From: Bacteroidaceae bacterium
GTDB taxonomy: Bacteria; Bacteroidota; Bacteroidia; Bacteroidales; Bacteroidaceae
Length of the DNA: 64,000 nucleotides
Direction: 5' to 3'
NCBI GenBank assembly: GCA_024401305.1
Contig: JAKSLI010000007.1
Coordinates: 1 to 64,000, forward strand
The position numbers and the translations under genes were made by a program. The notes beneath the pieces were generated by a model. That model ran no database searches. It was given only the letters and a program-made list of their open reading frames with translations, and had not been told where the DNA came from. Positions 1 through 7,243 of the stretch are shown piece by piece; the stretch's first letter is position 1; each line of letters opens with the position of its first letter.

Positions 1-32
1 AATTTTACTCATCTTGGAGAATCAAAGGATTG

Positions 33-311
33 TTAAATCTTGGAATTTATATAATTGTCAATATCTTCATCTGTTGGCTCCTCTTTAGGAGCATCTACAG
101 CTCTTCTTAGATTGTTAACTTCATTTTGAAGTTCCTCTATTTCTTCTTCCGCATCACCATAACGATCATTAATCTTCATGATGTCCTCTTTACTTAAAAT
201 CACAGATTTGCTCTCTGAACATTGCAGACATTCTATTTGTTCGCCAGCGATGTCAATTGAAACAGTACGTAATTCTACGTCCTCGTTCCCACAATGAAAA
301 CATTTATTCAT
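33..311 (-). CDS. Small zinc-ribbon protein with acidic coiled-coil tail
   Basis: A 92-aa protein. The N-terminus has two CxxC pairs (CFHC at residues 4-7 and CLQC at about 28-31), a zinc ribbon like the N-terminal part of MqsA/YgiT-type antitoxins. A Glu/Lys-rich segment (about 45-80) looks like a short coiled coil. MqsA-type antitoxins have a C-terminal HTH of about 50 residues; it is missing here, so this is either a stand-alone Zn-ribbon protein or a shortened relative. No toxin gene is adjacent inside the window. Downstream (left) sequence is cut by the window start. The Zn ribbon is seen in the sequence; the antitoxin relationship is inference. Confidence 0.6.
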   Translation of the reverse strand: MNKCFHCGNEDVELRTVSIDIAGEQIECLQCSESKSVILSKEDIMKINDRYGDAEEEIEELQNEVNNLRRAVDAPKEEPTDEDIDNYINSKI

Positions 312-536
312 AATATATGATTAGTTTATGTATTAATGATTCAGAATGTCTTTTTTACCTTTTAGTACCAATATCATGTAAAAGGTAAACGTGTTGTGCA
401 GGAGAAACTATCCATGACAAGATTTTTAATGCTGATACGCCATTATCGTTAATTTTTTCTTGGGGTAAATTCTCCCTGCTATGCGGCTGCTGCCTAACCG
501 TAATAGTTCTGTGATTTGTAAGATTAGTACATATAT
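312..536. other. Intergenic stretch, no convincing gene
   Basis: An inverted repeat at about 352-383 (TTTACCTTTT/AAAAGGTAAA) is the only clear structure; it lacks a U-tract in either direction. A 72-codon open frame lies on the minus strand (355-573) but overlaps the 3' end of the RNA element and has no recognisable motif, so it is not called as a gene. Confidence 0.4.
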
Positions 537-870
537 TAAAAAGACGTGGGCAGCTTGTACTACGCTTATCCACGTATTCTGGGCTCTGGTAAAGCCTTAT
601 TCCTTAGGATAAGCAACCAGAAGCCCACGTCAGAAAGTATCATAGTCCATACGACATTTGGACGTATGGATATAATACACCTGATGTGGACGCTTAGTTG
701 CGATACCTTCCAAGGAATTCGAAATTTACCAGATTTAGAATACAGAAGATAACGTTCGTAAACGTCCTTTTTTCGATAAAATGCGTCCAATGACGCCTTG
801 CGGCATCAAATGGACAGTTAAAGTCCGCGCTCGGACTTATGGTTATGTTGTTCCCAGAATGGTCTGGGAG
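537..870 (-). ncRNA. Structured RNA element, copy 1 (homologue of 37472-37847)
   Basis: Read on the minus strand, this stretch folds into the same series of hairpins as 37472-37847: TCCCAGA/TCTGGGA, AAGTCCG/CGGACTT, an ACGTT/AACGT hairpin, CCATACG/CGTATGG, GCTTATCC/GGATAAGC, and a closing GACGTGGGC/GCCCACGTC stem followed by a U-tract (TCTTTTTAAT at about 535-543) that looks like an intrinsic terminator. Sequence identity to copy 2 is patchy, but the stems persist. A -7 box (TAATTTTG, 1108-1115) and a CTTG -33 box (1136-1139, 20 bp apart) match those of copy 2, but here a decayed HTH gene lies between promoter and RNA body. I do not recognise it as RNase P, tmRNA, SRP or a group II intron. 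Confidence 0.6.
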
Positions 871-880
871 TTAGTACCTT

Positions 881-1086
881 TTATAATACAGCAAATCGCA
901 ATCTATGCCCCAAGCCATGGAATGCTCTGAGCATAGTGTCAAAGGATACTCGTGGGTTTCCACGCTCAATATTGGAGATTGTAGAACGCCCCACACCGAT
1001 TCTTTTGGCAAGTTGAACTTATGTAGAATTCTTTGAAATAGTTTTTATAAGTTTTTATCGTTCTCTTTGTTGATGAAAGAGTGGCA
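881..1086 (-). pseudogene. Remnant of XRE/HipB-like HTH gene with two stop codons
   Basis: One minus-strand frame starting at ATG 1086-1084 reads through two TAA codons (1057-1055 and 1021-1019) into a clear XRE helix-turn-helix: QLAKRIGVGRSTISNIERG, then SFDTMLRAFHGLG, ending at TAA 883-881. At the second stop the frame reads T-stop-V just before QLAKRIG, where related proteins commonly have T-Q-V, so a CAA to TAA change is the simplest explanation. Short XRE proteins of this kind are often antitoxins of HipA- or HigB-like systems; no toxin is seen next to it. The remnant lies inside the promoter-to-RNA interval of structured RNA copy 1. Confidence 0.7.
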
Positions 1087-1107
1087 TTTTGGCACTATTA
1101 TCGGTTG

Positions 1108-1139
1108 CAAAATTATGGAATTGTTTGCAACTATGCAAG
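1108..1139 (-). promoter_or_regulatory. Promoter of RNA copy 1 (minus strand)
   Basis: Minus-strand -7 box TAATTTTG (1115-1108) and -33-like CTTG (1139-1136), 20 bp apart. The 32-bp block is nearly identical to the one in front of RNA copy 2 (37853-37884). Confidence 0.55.
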
Positions 1140-1306
1140 GAAATGTGCGAAAAAGTGCGTATGCAAGATGATTACAGCTCAAATGTGCAATGGACAAAGC
1201 TATGTTTTTTGCCGTGAAACTCCCCACAGAAAGCTGGCAAAAAGGAAAAATGTGTAGGGAGAGCGAATAAAAATCGGAAATCGTGCGGAAAGTCGGCAAA
1301 AAGATG

Positions 1307-1314
1307 TAACTTTG
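1307..1314 (+). promoter_or_regulatory. -7 promoter box before the secreted hydrolase
   Basis: TAACTTTG matches the Bacteroidetes TAnnTTTG -7 box, 45 bp upstream of the hydrolase ATG. No good TTTG -33 box is visible at 19-20 bp spacing. Confidence 0.4.
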
Positions 1315-1359
1315 AAGCCAAATAATATATCCCATACAGTCATAAGATAATAAGGCAAA

Positions 1360-2544
1360 ATGAAAAAGCTCATCCCTCAATACTCATTACTCCCTACTCA
1401 TTACTCCCTACTCATTACTCTCTTTTCCCTCTTCACTTCCCTCTCTTCTTTCGCTCAGCAGAGAGAGAAGTATGAGTTTGTGCGCAACCTGCCGGCATAC
1501 GCTGACTCGCTGATTGCCGACATGACGTTTCCTCTTGCCTGGGGAAACAGCGAGATAAAGGACTTCAACGCATGGAAAAAGGCTGCACGCCAGAAGGTGT
1601 TCGACTGTATGCTCACTCCCCCACCAGCTCCTGCCAACGGCTATGAGGCGAAGGTGATCTACGAGGAGCAGCGCAAGGGCTACAAGGCACGCAAGATAGA
1701 AATCCGCCTTTCGCGCTACTACACCGTGCCGGCGTATGTGCTTATCCCCGATGGCAAGGGTCCGTTCCCTGCTGTCAACTGTCTGCACGACCACGGAGGA
1801 CATTTTTTCATAGGCAAGGAGAAGATGATCAGACCGTTGGCGTGCGAGGATTCCACGGTCATCAAGGATGCCGAGGAATGGCTTGCGGGCTATGATGGAC
1901 AGTTCTTCGGCGACTATCTGGCACAGAACGGCTACGTGGTTTTCTCTGTCGATGCGCCGATGTGGGGCGAACGTGGAGAGAAAGAAGGTACTAAACGCAG
2001 TAATTATGACATGATTGCCGGCAACATGATGATGTACGGCATTGATCTCTCTGCATACATGACCTACGACGATATTGCCGGTACGGAGTATCTCGCTTCC
2101 ATGCCAGAGGTGGATGCAAAGCGCATTGGCTGTACGGGCTGGTCGATGGGTGCCTATCGCGCTTGGATGTTGTCTGCGCTCAGCGACCGCATCAAAGTGG
2201 GGGCAGCGGTCTGCTGGATGGTGACTGCCGACGAACAGATGGGATTCAAATACAAGCGTACGGAGAACGGTGGTTTCGCCAACTGCTTCCCAGGAATGCG
2301 CCGATGGCTCGACTTCCCTCACATAGCAAGCATAGCCTGTCCGAAGCCGATGCTCTTCATAAACGGCTCGCAGGACAAGCTCTTCCCTGTGGATGGTGTC
2401 AACAAGGCTTTCCGTATCATGCACGATGTGTGGAATAGCCAGGGCGCAGGCGACAAGATTGAGACAGAGCTTTGGGATATGCCGCACAGCTGCGGCTTGC
2501 GGTCACAGCAGCGTGTGCTGGAATTCTTCAAGAAGCATCTGTAA
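1360..2544 (+). CDS. Secreted alpha/beta hydrolase (dienelactone hydrolase/acetyl-xylan-esterase-like)
   Basis: A 394-aa exported alpha/beta hydrolase, probably a periplasmic carbohydrate esterase. The N-terminus (1-33) is a signal peptide ending SSFAQ. The catalytic triad is visible: nucleophile Ser near 262 in GWSMGAYR, Asp near 338 in NGSQDKLFP, and His near 375 in MPHSCG; an oxyanion-type HDHGGH motif is near 142. The layout matches the Abhydrolase_7/acetyl xylan esterase group; the substrate cannot be read from sequence. Most of the signal-peptide hydrophobic core is encoded by a tandem heptanucleotide array (1381-1422), giving the repeat YSLLPTH-YSLL. It is monocistronic, with a terminator far downstream at 2931-2961. 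Confidence 0.8.
   Translation: MKKLIPQYSLLPTHYSLLITLFSLFTSLSSFAQQREKYEFVRNLPAYADSLIADMTFPLAWGNSEIKDFNAWKKAARQKVFDCMLTPPPAPANGYEAKVIYEEQRKGYKARKIEIRLSRYYTVPAYVLIPDGKGPFPAVNCLHDHGGHFFIGKEKMIRPLACEDSTVIKDAEEWLAGYDGQFFGDYLAQNGYVVFSVDAPMWGERGEKEGTKRSNYDMIAGNMMMYGIDLSAYMTYDDIAGTEYLASMPEVDAKRIGCTGWSMGAYRAWMLSALSDRIKVGAAVCWMVTADEQMGFKYKRTENGGFANCFPGMRRWLDFPHIASIACPKPMLFINGSQDKLFPVDGVNKAFRIMHDVWNSQGAGDKIETELWDMPHSCGLRSQQRVLEFFKKHL
1381..1422 (+). repeat. Heptanucleotide array inside signal-peptide coding region
   Basis: Six 7-nt units (TACTCAT, TACTCCC, TACTCAT, TACTCCC, TACTCAT, TACTCTC). Because 7 is not a multiple of 3, the protein period is 7 residues over 21 bases. It encodes part of the hydrolase signal peptide. 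Confidence 0.85.
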
Positions 2545-2930
2545 ATAGACTATCAATAAATCTGACTTATTATACTTATATCTAAAATAAGTCCTATAAG
2601 TTTAATTTATTGACAATTCCCGCTTTCCTTGTATAGGAAGGAAAGTTGTCATCCACGGTGGGAAAGGTTTCCTTCGTATGGAAGGAAAGTTTTCCTTGCC
2701 CTAAAGAAAGACCGAGGAAAGTTTTCCTTGGACAAAAACGAGTCGAGGAAAATCACGGCATCTTCAAAATCAATCAATAAATCGGACTCATAATACTTAT
2801 ATGCAATCAAGAGATAAGTTTTATAAGTTTAATTTATTGAAAAAATATTGAAACTATCAATAAATCTGACTTATTGTACTTATATCCAAGATAAGTTTTA
2901 TAAGTTTAATTTATTGAAAAAATATGTTCG
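2545..2930. repeat. Intergenic block of three AT-rich palindromic elements and GGAAAGTTTTCC motifs
   Basis: No gene is seen. Three copies of an element of about 62-70 bp (2551-2613, 2772-2842, 2848-2918) each run from ATCAATAAAT to ATTTATTGA with nested ACTTAT...ATAAGT arms. Between copies one and two (2620-2755) lie several GGAAAGTTTTCCTT-like palindromes. Related TCAATAAAT elements occur at 39428-39545. Confidence 0.75.
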
Positions 2931-2961
2931 GAGGAAAACTTAGCGGTTTTCCTCTTTTTTT
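2931..2961 (+). terminator. Intrinsic terminator
   Basis: GAGGAAAAC/GTTTTCCTC 9-bp stem with a 6-nt loop, followed by a run of T. Confidence 0.7.
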
Positions 2962-3033
2962 GTGTTTTTCTGCCATCCCTTGCAATATTCAGCAAACTTT
3001 CTGCGTATATATAAATAGAAGACAACATAAATA

Positions 3034-3591
3034 ATGGCAGAAACCGAGATACATATCATTGAGGGACTGAGGAAACGAAGTCCCAAGATGCAGCAGAAAA
3101 CGCTTGAGCTTTACGGCAATCTTGTCTGGGCACAGGTGGTGCGGCTGGTGACGGCTGTGCAAGATGCTGAGGAAGTGTATCAGGATGTGTTTGTGAAAGT
3201 CTTCAGTAATATAGGGATGTTTGATGCGGAAAAGTCGTCGCTGAAGACATGGATCTCCCGAATAGCCTACAACGAGTCAATATCATTCCTGCGGCGAAAA
3301 CGGCAGAAGGTGATATACTTTGAAGACCACGAAGGCAAGGCTGAGAAGTTGTCGGAAGAAGAGGTTAATGCAACATTAGGCAAACCTGACGAGGAAACAG
3401 TACAACTGATACAGACAGCTATCCACCATCTGCCGCCAGATGAACAAGCTCTCATCACAATGTTCTACTACGACGAGATGAGCTTAAAGGAGATAGCCTT
3501 CATAACGGAATCCATTCCTACAACCATCGCTTCAAAGCTCAGCAGAGCAAGAAGGAAACTTTGTAAAATCATTAAAATGCTACAATCATGA
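3034..3591 (+). CDS. ECF-type RNA polymerase sigma-70 factor
   Basis: A 185-aa ECF sigma factor. Region 2 is clear (AEEVYQDVFVKVF and a tryptophan-containing LKTWISRIAYNESISFLRRK segment, about 45-95), as is region 4 (LPPDEQALITMFYYDEMSLKEIA followed by a TTIASKLSRARRKL helix, about 130-180). It overlaps the next gene by 4 bp (ATGA), so the two are translationally coupled and almost certainly a sigma/anti-sigma pair. Target genes cannot be read from the sequence; the secreted protein at 4519 is the obvious candidate. Intergenic palindromes separate the gene from the upstream hydrolase, so it probably has its own promoter. Confidence 0.9.
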   Translation: MAETEIHIIEGLRKRSPKMQQKTLELYGNLVWAQVVRLVTAVQDAEEVYQDVFVKVFSNIGMFDAEKSSLKTWISRIAYNESISFLRRKRQKVIYFEDHEGKAEKLSEEEVNATLGKPDEETVQLIQTAIHHLPPDEQALITMFYYDEMSLKEIAFITESIPTTIASKLSRARRKLCKIIKMLQS

Positions 3592-4301
3592 CAGAGGACA
3601 GAAACATTAAGAAAAATCTCCACGAAGCGATTCGCCAGGAGGAACTGTCGCGTCCTCCGATGCCTAAAGACCTGAACGCACGACTCATGAAGCGTGTGGA
3701 GAAGGAGGTCAACAATAAGCCGGCGAAGAAACCTTTGCACCTTATATGGCCATGGGTAGCAGCGGCTTGCGTAGCAGCAATAATAGCGGTGAACTTCACT
3801 CCACCAAAGAGCCCCCTAGCCCCCAAAGGGGGGACTTCCAATAGTCTTGTGGCCAGCAAATCAATAAGTCAAGAATCCAATGACTTAGATGGTATGGAAC
3901 AACCAACATTCATTGCAAGCGTAGGGCGTGAACCGCAAGGCAAACAAGAGAAAAAGGCTTTAGTAGTTAAGGGCAATGAAACTCTTTTGGCCAAGAAAGA
4001 AATGCTATTAGCCAAGGCAGAAGCTTCTGAAGATACAAGCAATAGTTCCGAGAAAGTTGCTGTTGAGGAGAAAGCCGTTGAGCAAGAACCACTCTTGGCA
4101 GTAGCGGAAAAGCCTCAGCCTCAGCAGAAGCCGAGAGTTCTCACCGAGCGCGACATTCCAATAACCCGTCCTGAGAACTACAGACATACCGAAGAGGAAA
4201 TTGCTCTGATGAGGCGACAAGCAAATGAAGCTTACCTCAAATGGGTGGAATTGGAACTCGAAATAGCAAATCATTATTACGAACAAACCGCAGAAAAGTA
4301 A
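3588..4301 (+). CDS. Probable membrane anti-sigma factor
   Basis: A 237-aa protein with an N-terminal cytoplasmic part (1-50), one transmembrane segment (about 53-72, LIWPWVAAACVAAIIAVNF) and a Lys/Glu-rich extracytoplasmic part. The overlap with the ECF sigma gene and this topology are the basis for the anti-sigma call. Directly after the membrane segment, residues 75-92 (SPLAPKGGTSNSLVASKS) are encoded by a G/C-rich dispersed repeat also found at 4303, 7850 and 16636, so a mobile repeat has supplied part of the protein. The stop codon lies just before another copy of that repeat. No zinc-binding HxxxCxxC anti-sigma motif is seen. Confidence 0.65.
   Translation: MTEDRNIKKNLHEAIRQEELSRPPMPKDLNARLMKRVEKEVNNKPAKKPLHLIWPWVAAACVAAIIAVNFTPPKSPLAPKGGTSNSLVASKSISQESNDLDGMEQPTFIASVGREPQGKQEKKALVVKGNETLLAKKEMLLAKAEASEDTSNSSEKVAVEEKAVEQEPLLAVAEKPQPQQKPRVLTERDIPITRPENYRHTEEEIALMRRQANEAYLKWVELELEIANHYYEQTAEK
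3808..3845 (+). repeat. G/C-rich dispersed repeat inside anti-sigma gene
   Basis: The CCCCCTAGCCCCCAAAGGGG core followed by an ACTTCCAATAGTCTTG tail matches copies at 4306, 7850 and 16636; it is read in frame. Confidence 0.8.
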
Positions 4302-4302
4302 A

Positions 4303-4512
4303 AGACCCCCTAGCCCCCCAAGGGGGAACTTTTAATAGACTTGGTGGCAGGCAATAATTGTTTCATAATTTGCACGTTAGGAAAATAAAAAGATTAAAGA
4401 AACTTTTTGTCTGCCCCTTTAAAATAACATAAATTCAATATTGATTAACTTAAAAAATCCTTCTCATCAGCCGCATCGGTTCCTCCCCCTGTGGGGGAGT
4501 TAGAGGGGGTCT
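4303..4512 (+). repeat. Two G/C-rich dispersed repeats between anti-sigma gene and secreted protein gene
   Basis: One copy (4303-4345) begins right after the anti-sigma stop codon (CCCCCTAGCCCCCCAAGGGG). A second (4481-4512; CTCCCCCTGTGGGGGAGTTA) ends 6 bp before the next ATG. The bases between are AT-rich with no other feature seen. Confidence 0.8.
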
Positions 4513-4518
4513 ATAATT

Positions 4519-5973
4519 ATGAAAAAGATATTTGTAATGTTACTCATTGCTCTTGCAGCAGTTGCAACAGCCAGCGCACAGTATAAAGGAACGTACGTCA
4601 AAAATACGCACATACCGATTAATGTGATCCGTGACTTTGAGCAGATAATTAAAGACTATGGCGACAAGGAGAATCAAATCTATCGTCTCTCAAGGAATCC
4701 AAACACTGATATACTCGAATCGAAGGTGCAGATAGTGAATTTCACTTGCGGCTCAGGCAGTCCTTGTCTTGAGAAGATAGCAAGTAGTTTCATGGAAGAT
4801 GAACCAATGAGCTATCAGATTTCTCATATTACCCCTGGAAATGCTGCTACATTCTCCATCAAGGTAATAGAGGAGAATGGCAAGGTGTCCAAAGACCAGC
4901 TTATACGAACGAAGACGAGCCAAGAGATGTGGTATATGGCAACGAAGGATCCTCAGAATCCTCAGTTGCGTGATGTATATGCCATTGTCTGGCAGAAAGT
5001 ACCTGAGAATGCCTCTTATTGCAAGGGTACTATTTTCATGATATCTTCTTTACGCCCAGACATTTACCAGCAGAATCTTGAAAATTCGAGCAAGACTTTC
5101 AAGATTGAAGGCCGCATTGATGGCGAGATAAAGGATTCGCTTTACAATGTGTATATCGCCGATTCATACGAAGAACTCAACGCTCTCGCCGATGATGACT
5201 ATGTGGCTTGCGTGCCTGTCATCAACAAGCGATTTGAATACAGCGTAGAACTCGACAAGCCAAAGGCAGGACGCATCCGTTGCATCTTCCCTGACGGTTC
5301 GCTTTGCTCTGCATGGATAAACCTCGATATGGTGCCAGGCGAGACTTACCGCATCACCGTCCATAATGGCTACTACGACGAAGACCGCGACTACGAGCAG
5401 CGCGTTGGCAGATGGTCGGGTAAGAGTCTTGTTGCCGGTCACGATAATGACGATAGCTCTTCACCCGTAGTGCTTGACGAAAAAGGAAATGTGGTAGAAT
5501 TCTCTCCAGCAGTACAAACCTCAAATCCACTTGCCAATCTGACCGAGGAGCAAAAGGCTATTTTTCAGACAAAAGCTCGGGCTATAGAAGAAAGAATAAA
5601 ACTCGTAATGGATTTATGGGAAAATGGCATTACAAAAGTTCTCAACAGCACAAGCGCAGTTTATCAGAGTGGCAAGCGTAAGGAAGTAAGCGACATGGAC
5701 ACCTTCTTTGAACAAATAATAAAACATAACGAGCAGATAGACAAGCAGTTTGAAGACCTAATAAAGACACTCAACGACTACAAAGTTGAAAAGATACACA
5801 TCGTTGAATTAATCAAGGAGGGCATCCTCAATGAATTCCTGAGTAAGCAGAACAAAGCGCTTATAGGTATTTATGCCCATTTGGGTTCCCTTTCAAAGGT
5901 TGGAACTAAGTGTCAAAAGCAGGTGAACAAGCTCACCGAGAAATATCTTAATGAGATGAGCAAGCTAATGTAA
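4519..5973 (+). CDS. Secreted protein of unknown function with C-terminal coiled coil
   Basis: A 484-aa protein with a clear signal peptide (1-20, ending TASAQ). The middle (about 195-310) reads like a DUF4369-style beta domain (IEGRIDGEIKDSLYNVYIAD and a later MVPGETYRITVHNGYY segment). The C-terminal third (about 335-480) is helical and charged, probably coiled coil. It follows the ECF/anti-sigma pair and is the likely regulated gene or the sensed component; this is inference. A G/C-rich repeat lies immediately before the start. Two hairpin terminators follow. I cannot assign a function. Confidence 0.75.
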   Translation: MKKIFVMLLIALAAVATASAQYKGTYVKNTHIPINVIRDFEQIIKDYGDKENQIYRLSRNPNTDILESKVQIVNFTCGSGSPCLEKIASSFMEDEPMSYQISHITPGNAATFSIKVIEENGKVSKDQLIRTKTSQEMWYMATKDPQNPQLRDVYAIVWQKVPENASYCKGTIFMISSLRPDIYQQNLENSSKTFKIEGRIDGEIKDSLYNVYIADSYEELNALADDDYVACVPVINKRFEYSVELDKPKAGRIRCIFPDGSLCSAWINLDMVPGETYRITVHNGYYDEDRDYEQRVGRWSGKSLVAGHDNDDSSSPVVLDEKGNVVEFSPAVQTSNPLANLTEEQKAIFQTKARAIEERIKLVMDLWENGITKVLNSTSAVYQSGKRKEVSDMDTFFEQIIKHNEQIDKQFEDLIKTLNDYKVEKIHIVELIKEGILNEFLSKQNKALIGIYAHLGSLSKVGTKCQKQVNKLTEKYLNEMSKLM

Positions 5974-5980
5974 AATTCTT

Positions 5981-6007
5981 AAAAAGGTGGACTCGGTCCA
6001 CCTTTTT
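5981..6007 (+). terminator. Intrinsic terminator 1 after the secreted protein gene
   Basis: AAAAAGGTGGA/TCCACCTTTTT stem with a short CTCGG loop; A- and T-tracts allow termination from both sides. Confidence 0.75.
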
Positions 6008-6047
6008 GGGTGTACAAAAGCATAAAAATCATAGAAAATCATATTTG

Positions 6048-6088
6048 ACTCCATAAAAAGGTGGTCTTAGTCCACCTTTTTATGGAGT
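6048..6088. terminator. Long perfect hairpin, second terminator
   Basis: A 17-bp perfect stem (ACTCCATAAAAAGGTGG and its complement) with a 7-nt loop. The inner GGTGG/CCACC core repeats that of the hairpin at 5981, so the two may be a duplication. It ends just before the fic promoter. Confidence 0.7.
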
Positions 6089-6091
6089 TTA

Positions 6092-6123
6092 TTTGTTTGT
6101 TTATTATATTATGTCTAACTTTG
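6092..6123 (+). promoter_or_regulatory. Promoter of fic gene
   Basis: -33 TTTG (6092-6095), 20-bp spacer, -7 TAACTTTG (6116-6123): the canonical Bacteroidetes sigma-AB promoter. Transcription would start near 6130, about 20 nt before the ATG at 6151. Confidence 0.7.
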
Positions 6124-6150
6124 CAGCCATAAAACTACATATTAGACAAT

Positions 6151-7224
6151 ATGACATATTCGAATTTAACGGAGGCATTTAGTGCATGGCAATCATTGCA
6201 ACCACTTTCTTCCAGAGATAATGAAATGCTTAGCAGACGCTTTGCCATTGACTTTAATTACAATAGCAACCACATAGAAGGCAATACTTTGACATACGGT
6301 CAAACGGAAATACTCCTCTTATTAGGCAAGGTTATTGGAGAAGCAGAGGTAAACGATGTTATAGAAATGAAAGCAAGTAATGTAGGCTTAAAGATGATGA
6401 TGGAAGAGGTAAGAACAGAAGGTATGCCTTTAACCCAGAATTTCATTCGAACCTTACATAAAACCTTGCTTCGTGAAGATTATACCGTCTATCGCAATCT
6501 ACCTGGAGGAATGACCACAAGCTATGTAATACATGCAGGACAGTATAAGACGCGTCCTAACTCTGTCATCACTCGCTATGGCGACCGCTTTGAATACGCT
6601 TCGCCAGAAGAGACTCCTGCTCTTATGGGCGATCTTGTGGATTGGTATAATGAAGAGGAAGCAAAGGGAGAAATGTCGCCTGTAGAATTAGCTGCACTTT
6701 TCCACTATCGCTATATTAGAATACACCCATTTGAGGACGGTAATGGTCGCATTGCCCGCCTCATGGTAAACTATATTCTTGCTCGTCATGGATATCCAAT
6801 GATAGTTGTGCGCAGTAGAAAGAAAACGGATTATCTTGAAGCTTTGCACAAGGCTGACCTTCAGGTGGGTAGCACACCATCGGAAGGAGCTAATGCAAGC
6901 ATTGAAGCTATCAATGATTTCCTGAAATACTTTACCAATCTCATGAAAGAGGAAATAGAATATAACATTCGTTTCCTTACTGAAAGAGGCGAAAATGTTT
7001 GGTGGTTTGATGGCGAACGCATTAACTTCCGTTCAGAATCCACGAGCAAGATTCTAAACCTGTTCCGCAGAGAACCTTTTGTTACCATCAAGGATCTAAT
7101 GGAAGAAACTGGAATCAACAAATCTGCCATCAACAAACAATTGAAGCTTCTAAAAGAAAAGAAGTATATAACAAAGAATGAAGAAAATGGTGAATGGCGA
7201 GTTATCATCACACCATCTATATAA
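6151..7224 (+). CDS. Fic-domain protein with self-inhibitory motif and C-terminal winged helix
   Basis: A 357-aa Fic protein; the family transfers AMP or another nucleotide moiety to target proteins. The catalytic motif HPFEDGNGRIAR is intact (His near 192). The N-terminal region carries the inhibition motif (S/T)xxxE(G/N) as S39-N-H-I-E43-G44, so inhibition is built into the same chain (class II Fic arrangement). The C-terminal 70 residues form a winged-helix-like segment (NLFRREPFVTIKDLMEETGINKSAINKQ region). It has a clean promoter at 6092-6123 and is followed after 19 bp by the vsr-like gene. Stand-alone Fic proteins of this type are common in Bacteroidetes; the target is unknown. Confidence 0.9.
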   Translation: MTYSNLTEAFSAWQSLQPLSSRDNEMLSRRFAIDFNYNSNHIEGNTLTYGQTEILLLLGKVIGEAEVNDVIEMKASNVGLKMMMEEVRTEGMPLTQNFIRTLHKTLLREDYTVYRNLPGGMTTSYVIHAGQYKTRPNSVITRYGDRFEYASPEETPALMGDLVDWYNEEEAKGEMSPVELAALFHYRYIRIHPFEDGNGRIARLMVNYILARHGYPMIVVRSRKKTDYLEALHKADLQVGSTPSEGANASIEAINDFLKYFTNLMKEEIEYNIRFLTERGENVWWFDGERINFRSESTSKILNLFRREPFVTIKDLMEETGINKSAINKQLKLLKEKKYITKNEENGEWRVIITPSI

Positions 7225-7243
7225 TAAGAATTAACTTCCCCCC

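Noticed and set aside
355-573. 72-codon minus-strand frame
   Set aside because: No recognisable motif, overlaps the RNA 3' end and terminator; only weakly protein-like.
566-790. 74-codon minus-strand frame inside the RNA element
   Set aside because: It spans conserved hairpins, is not preserved in copy 2 and has no motif.
1408-2487. 359-codon minus-strand open frame opposite the hydrolase
   Set aside because: Shadow of a codon-biased gene; low complexity, rich in His and Arg, no signal or domain.
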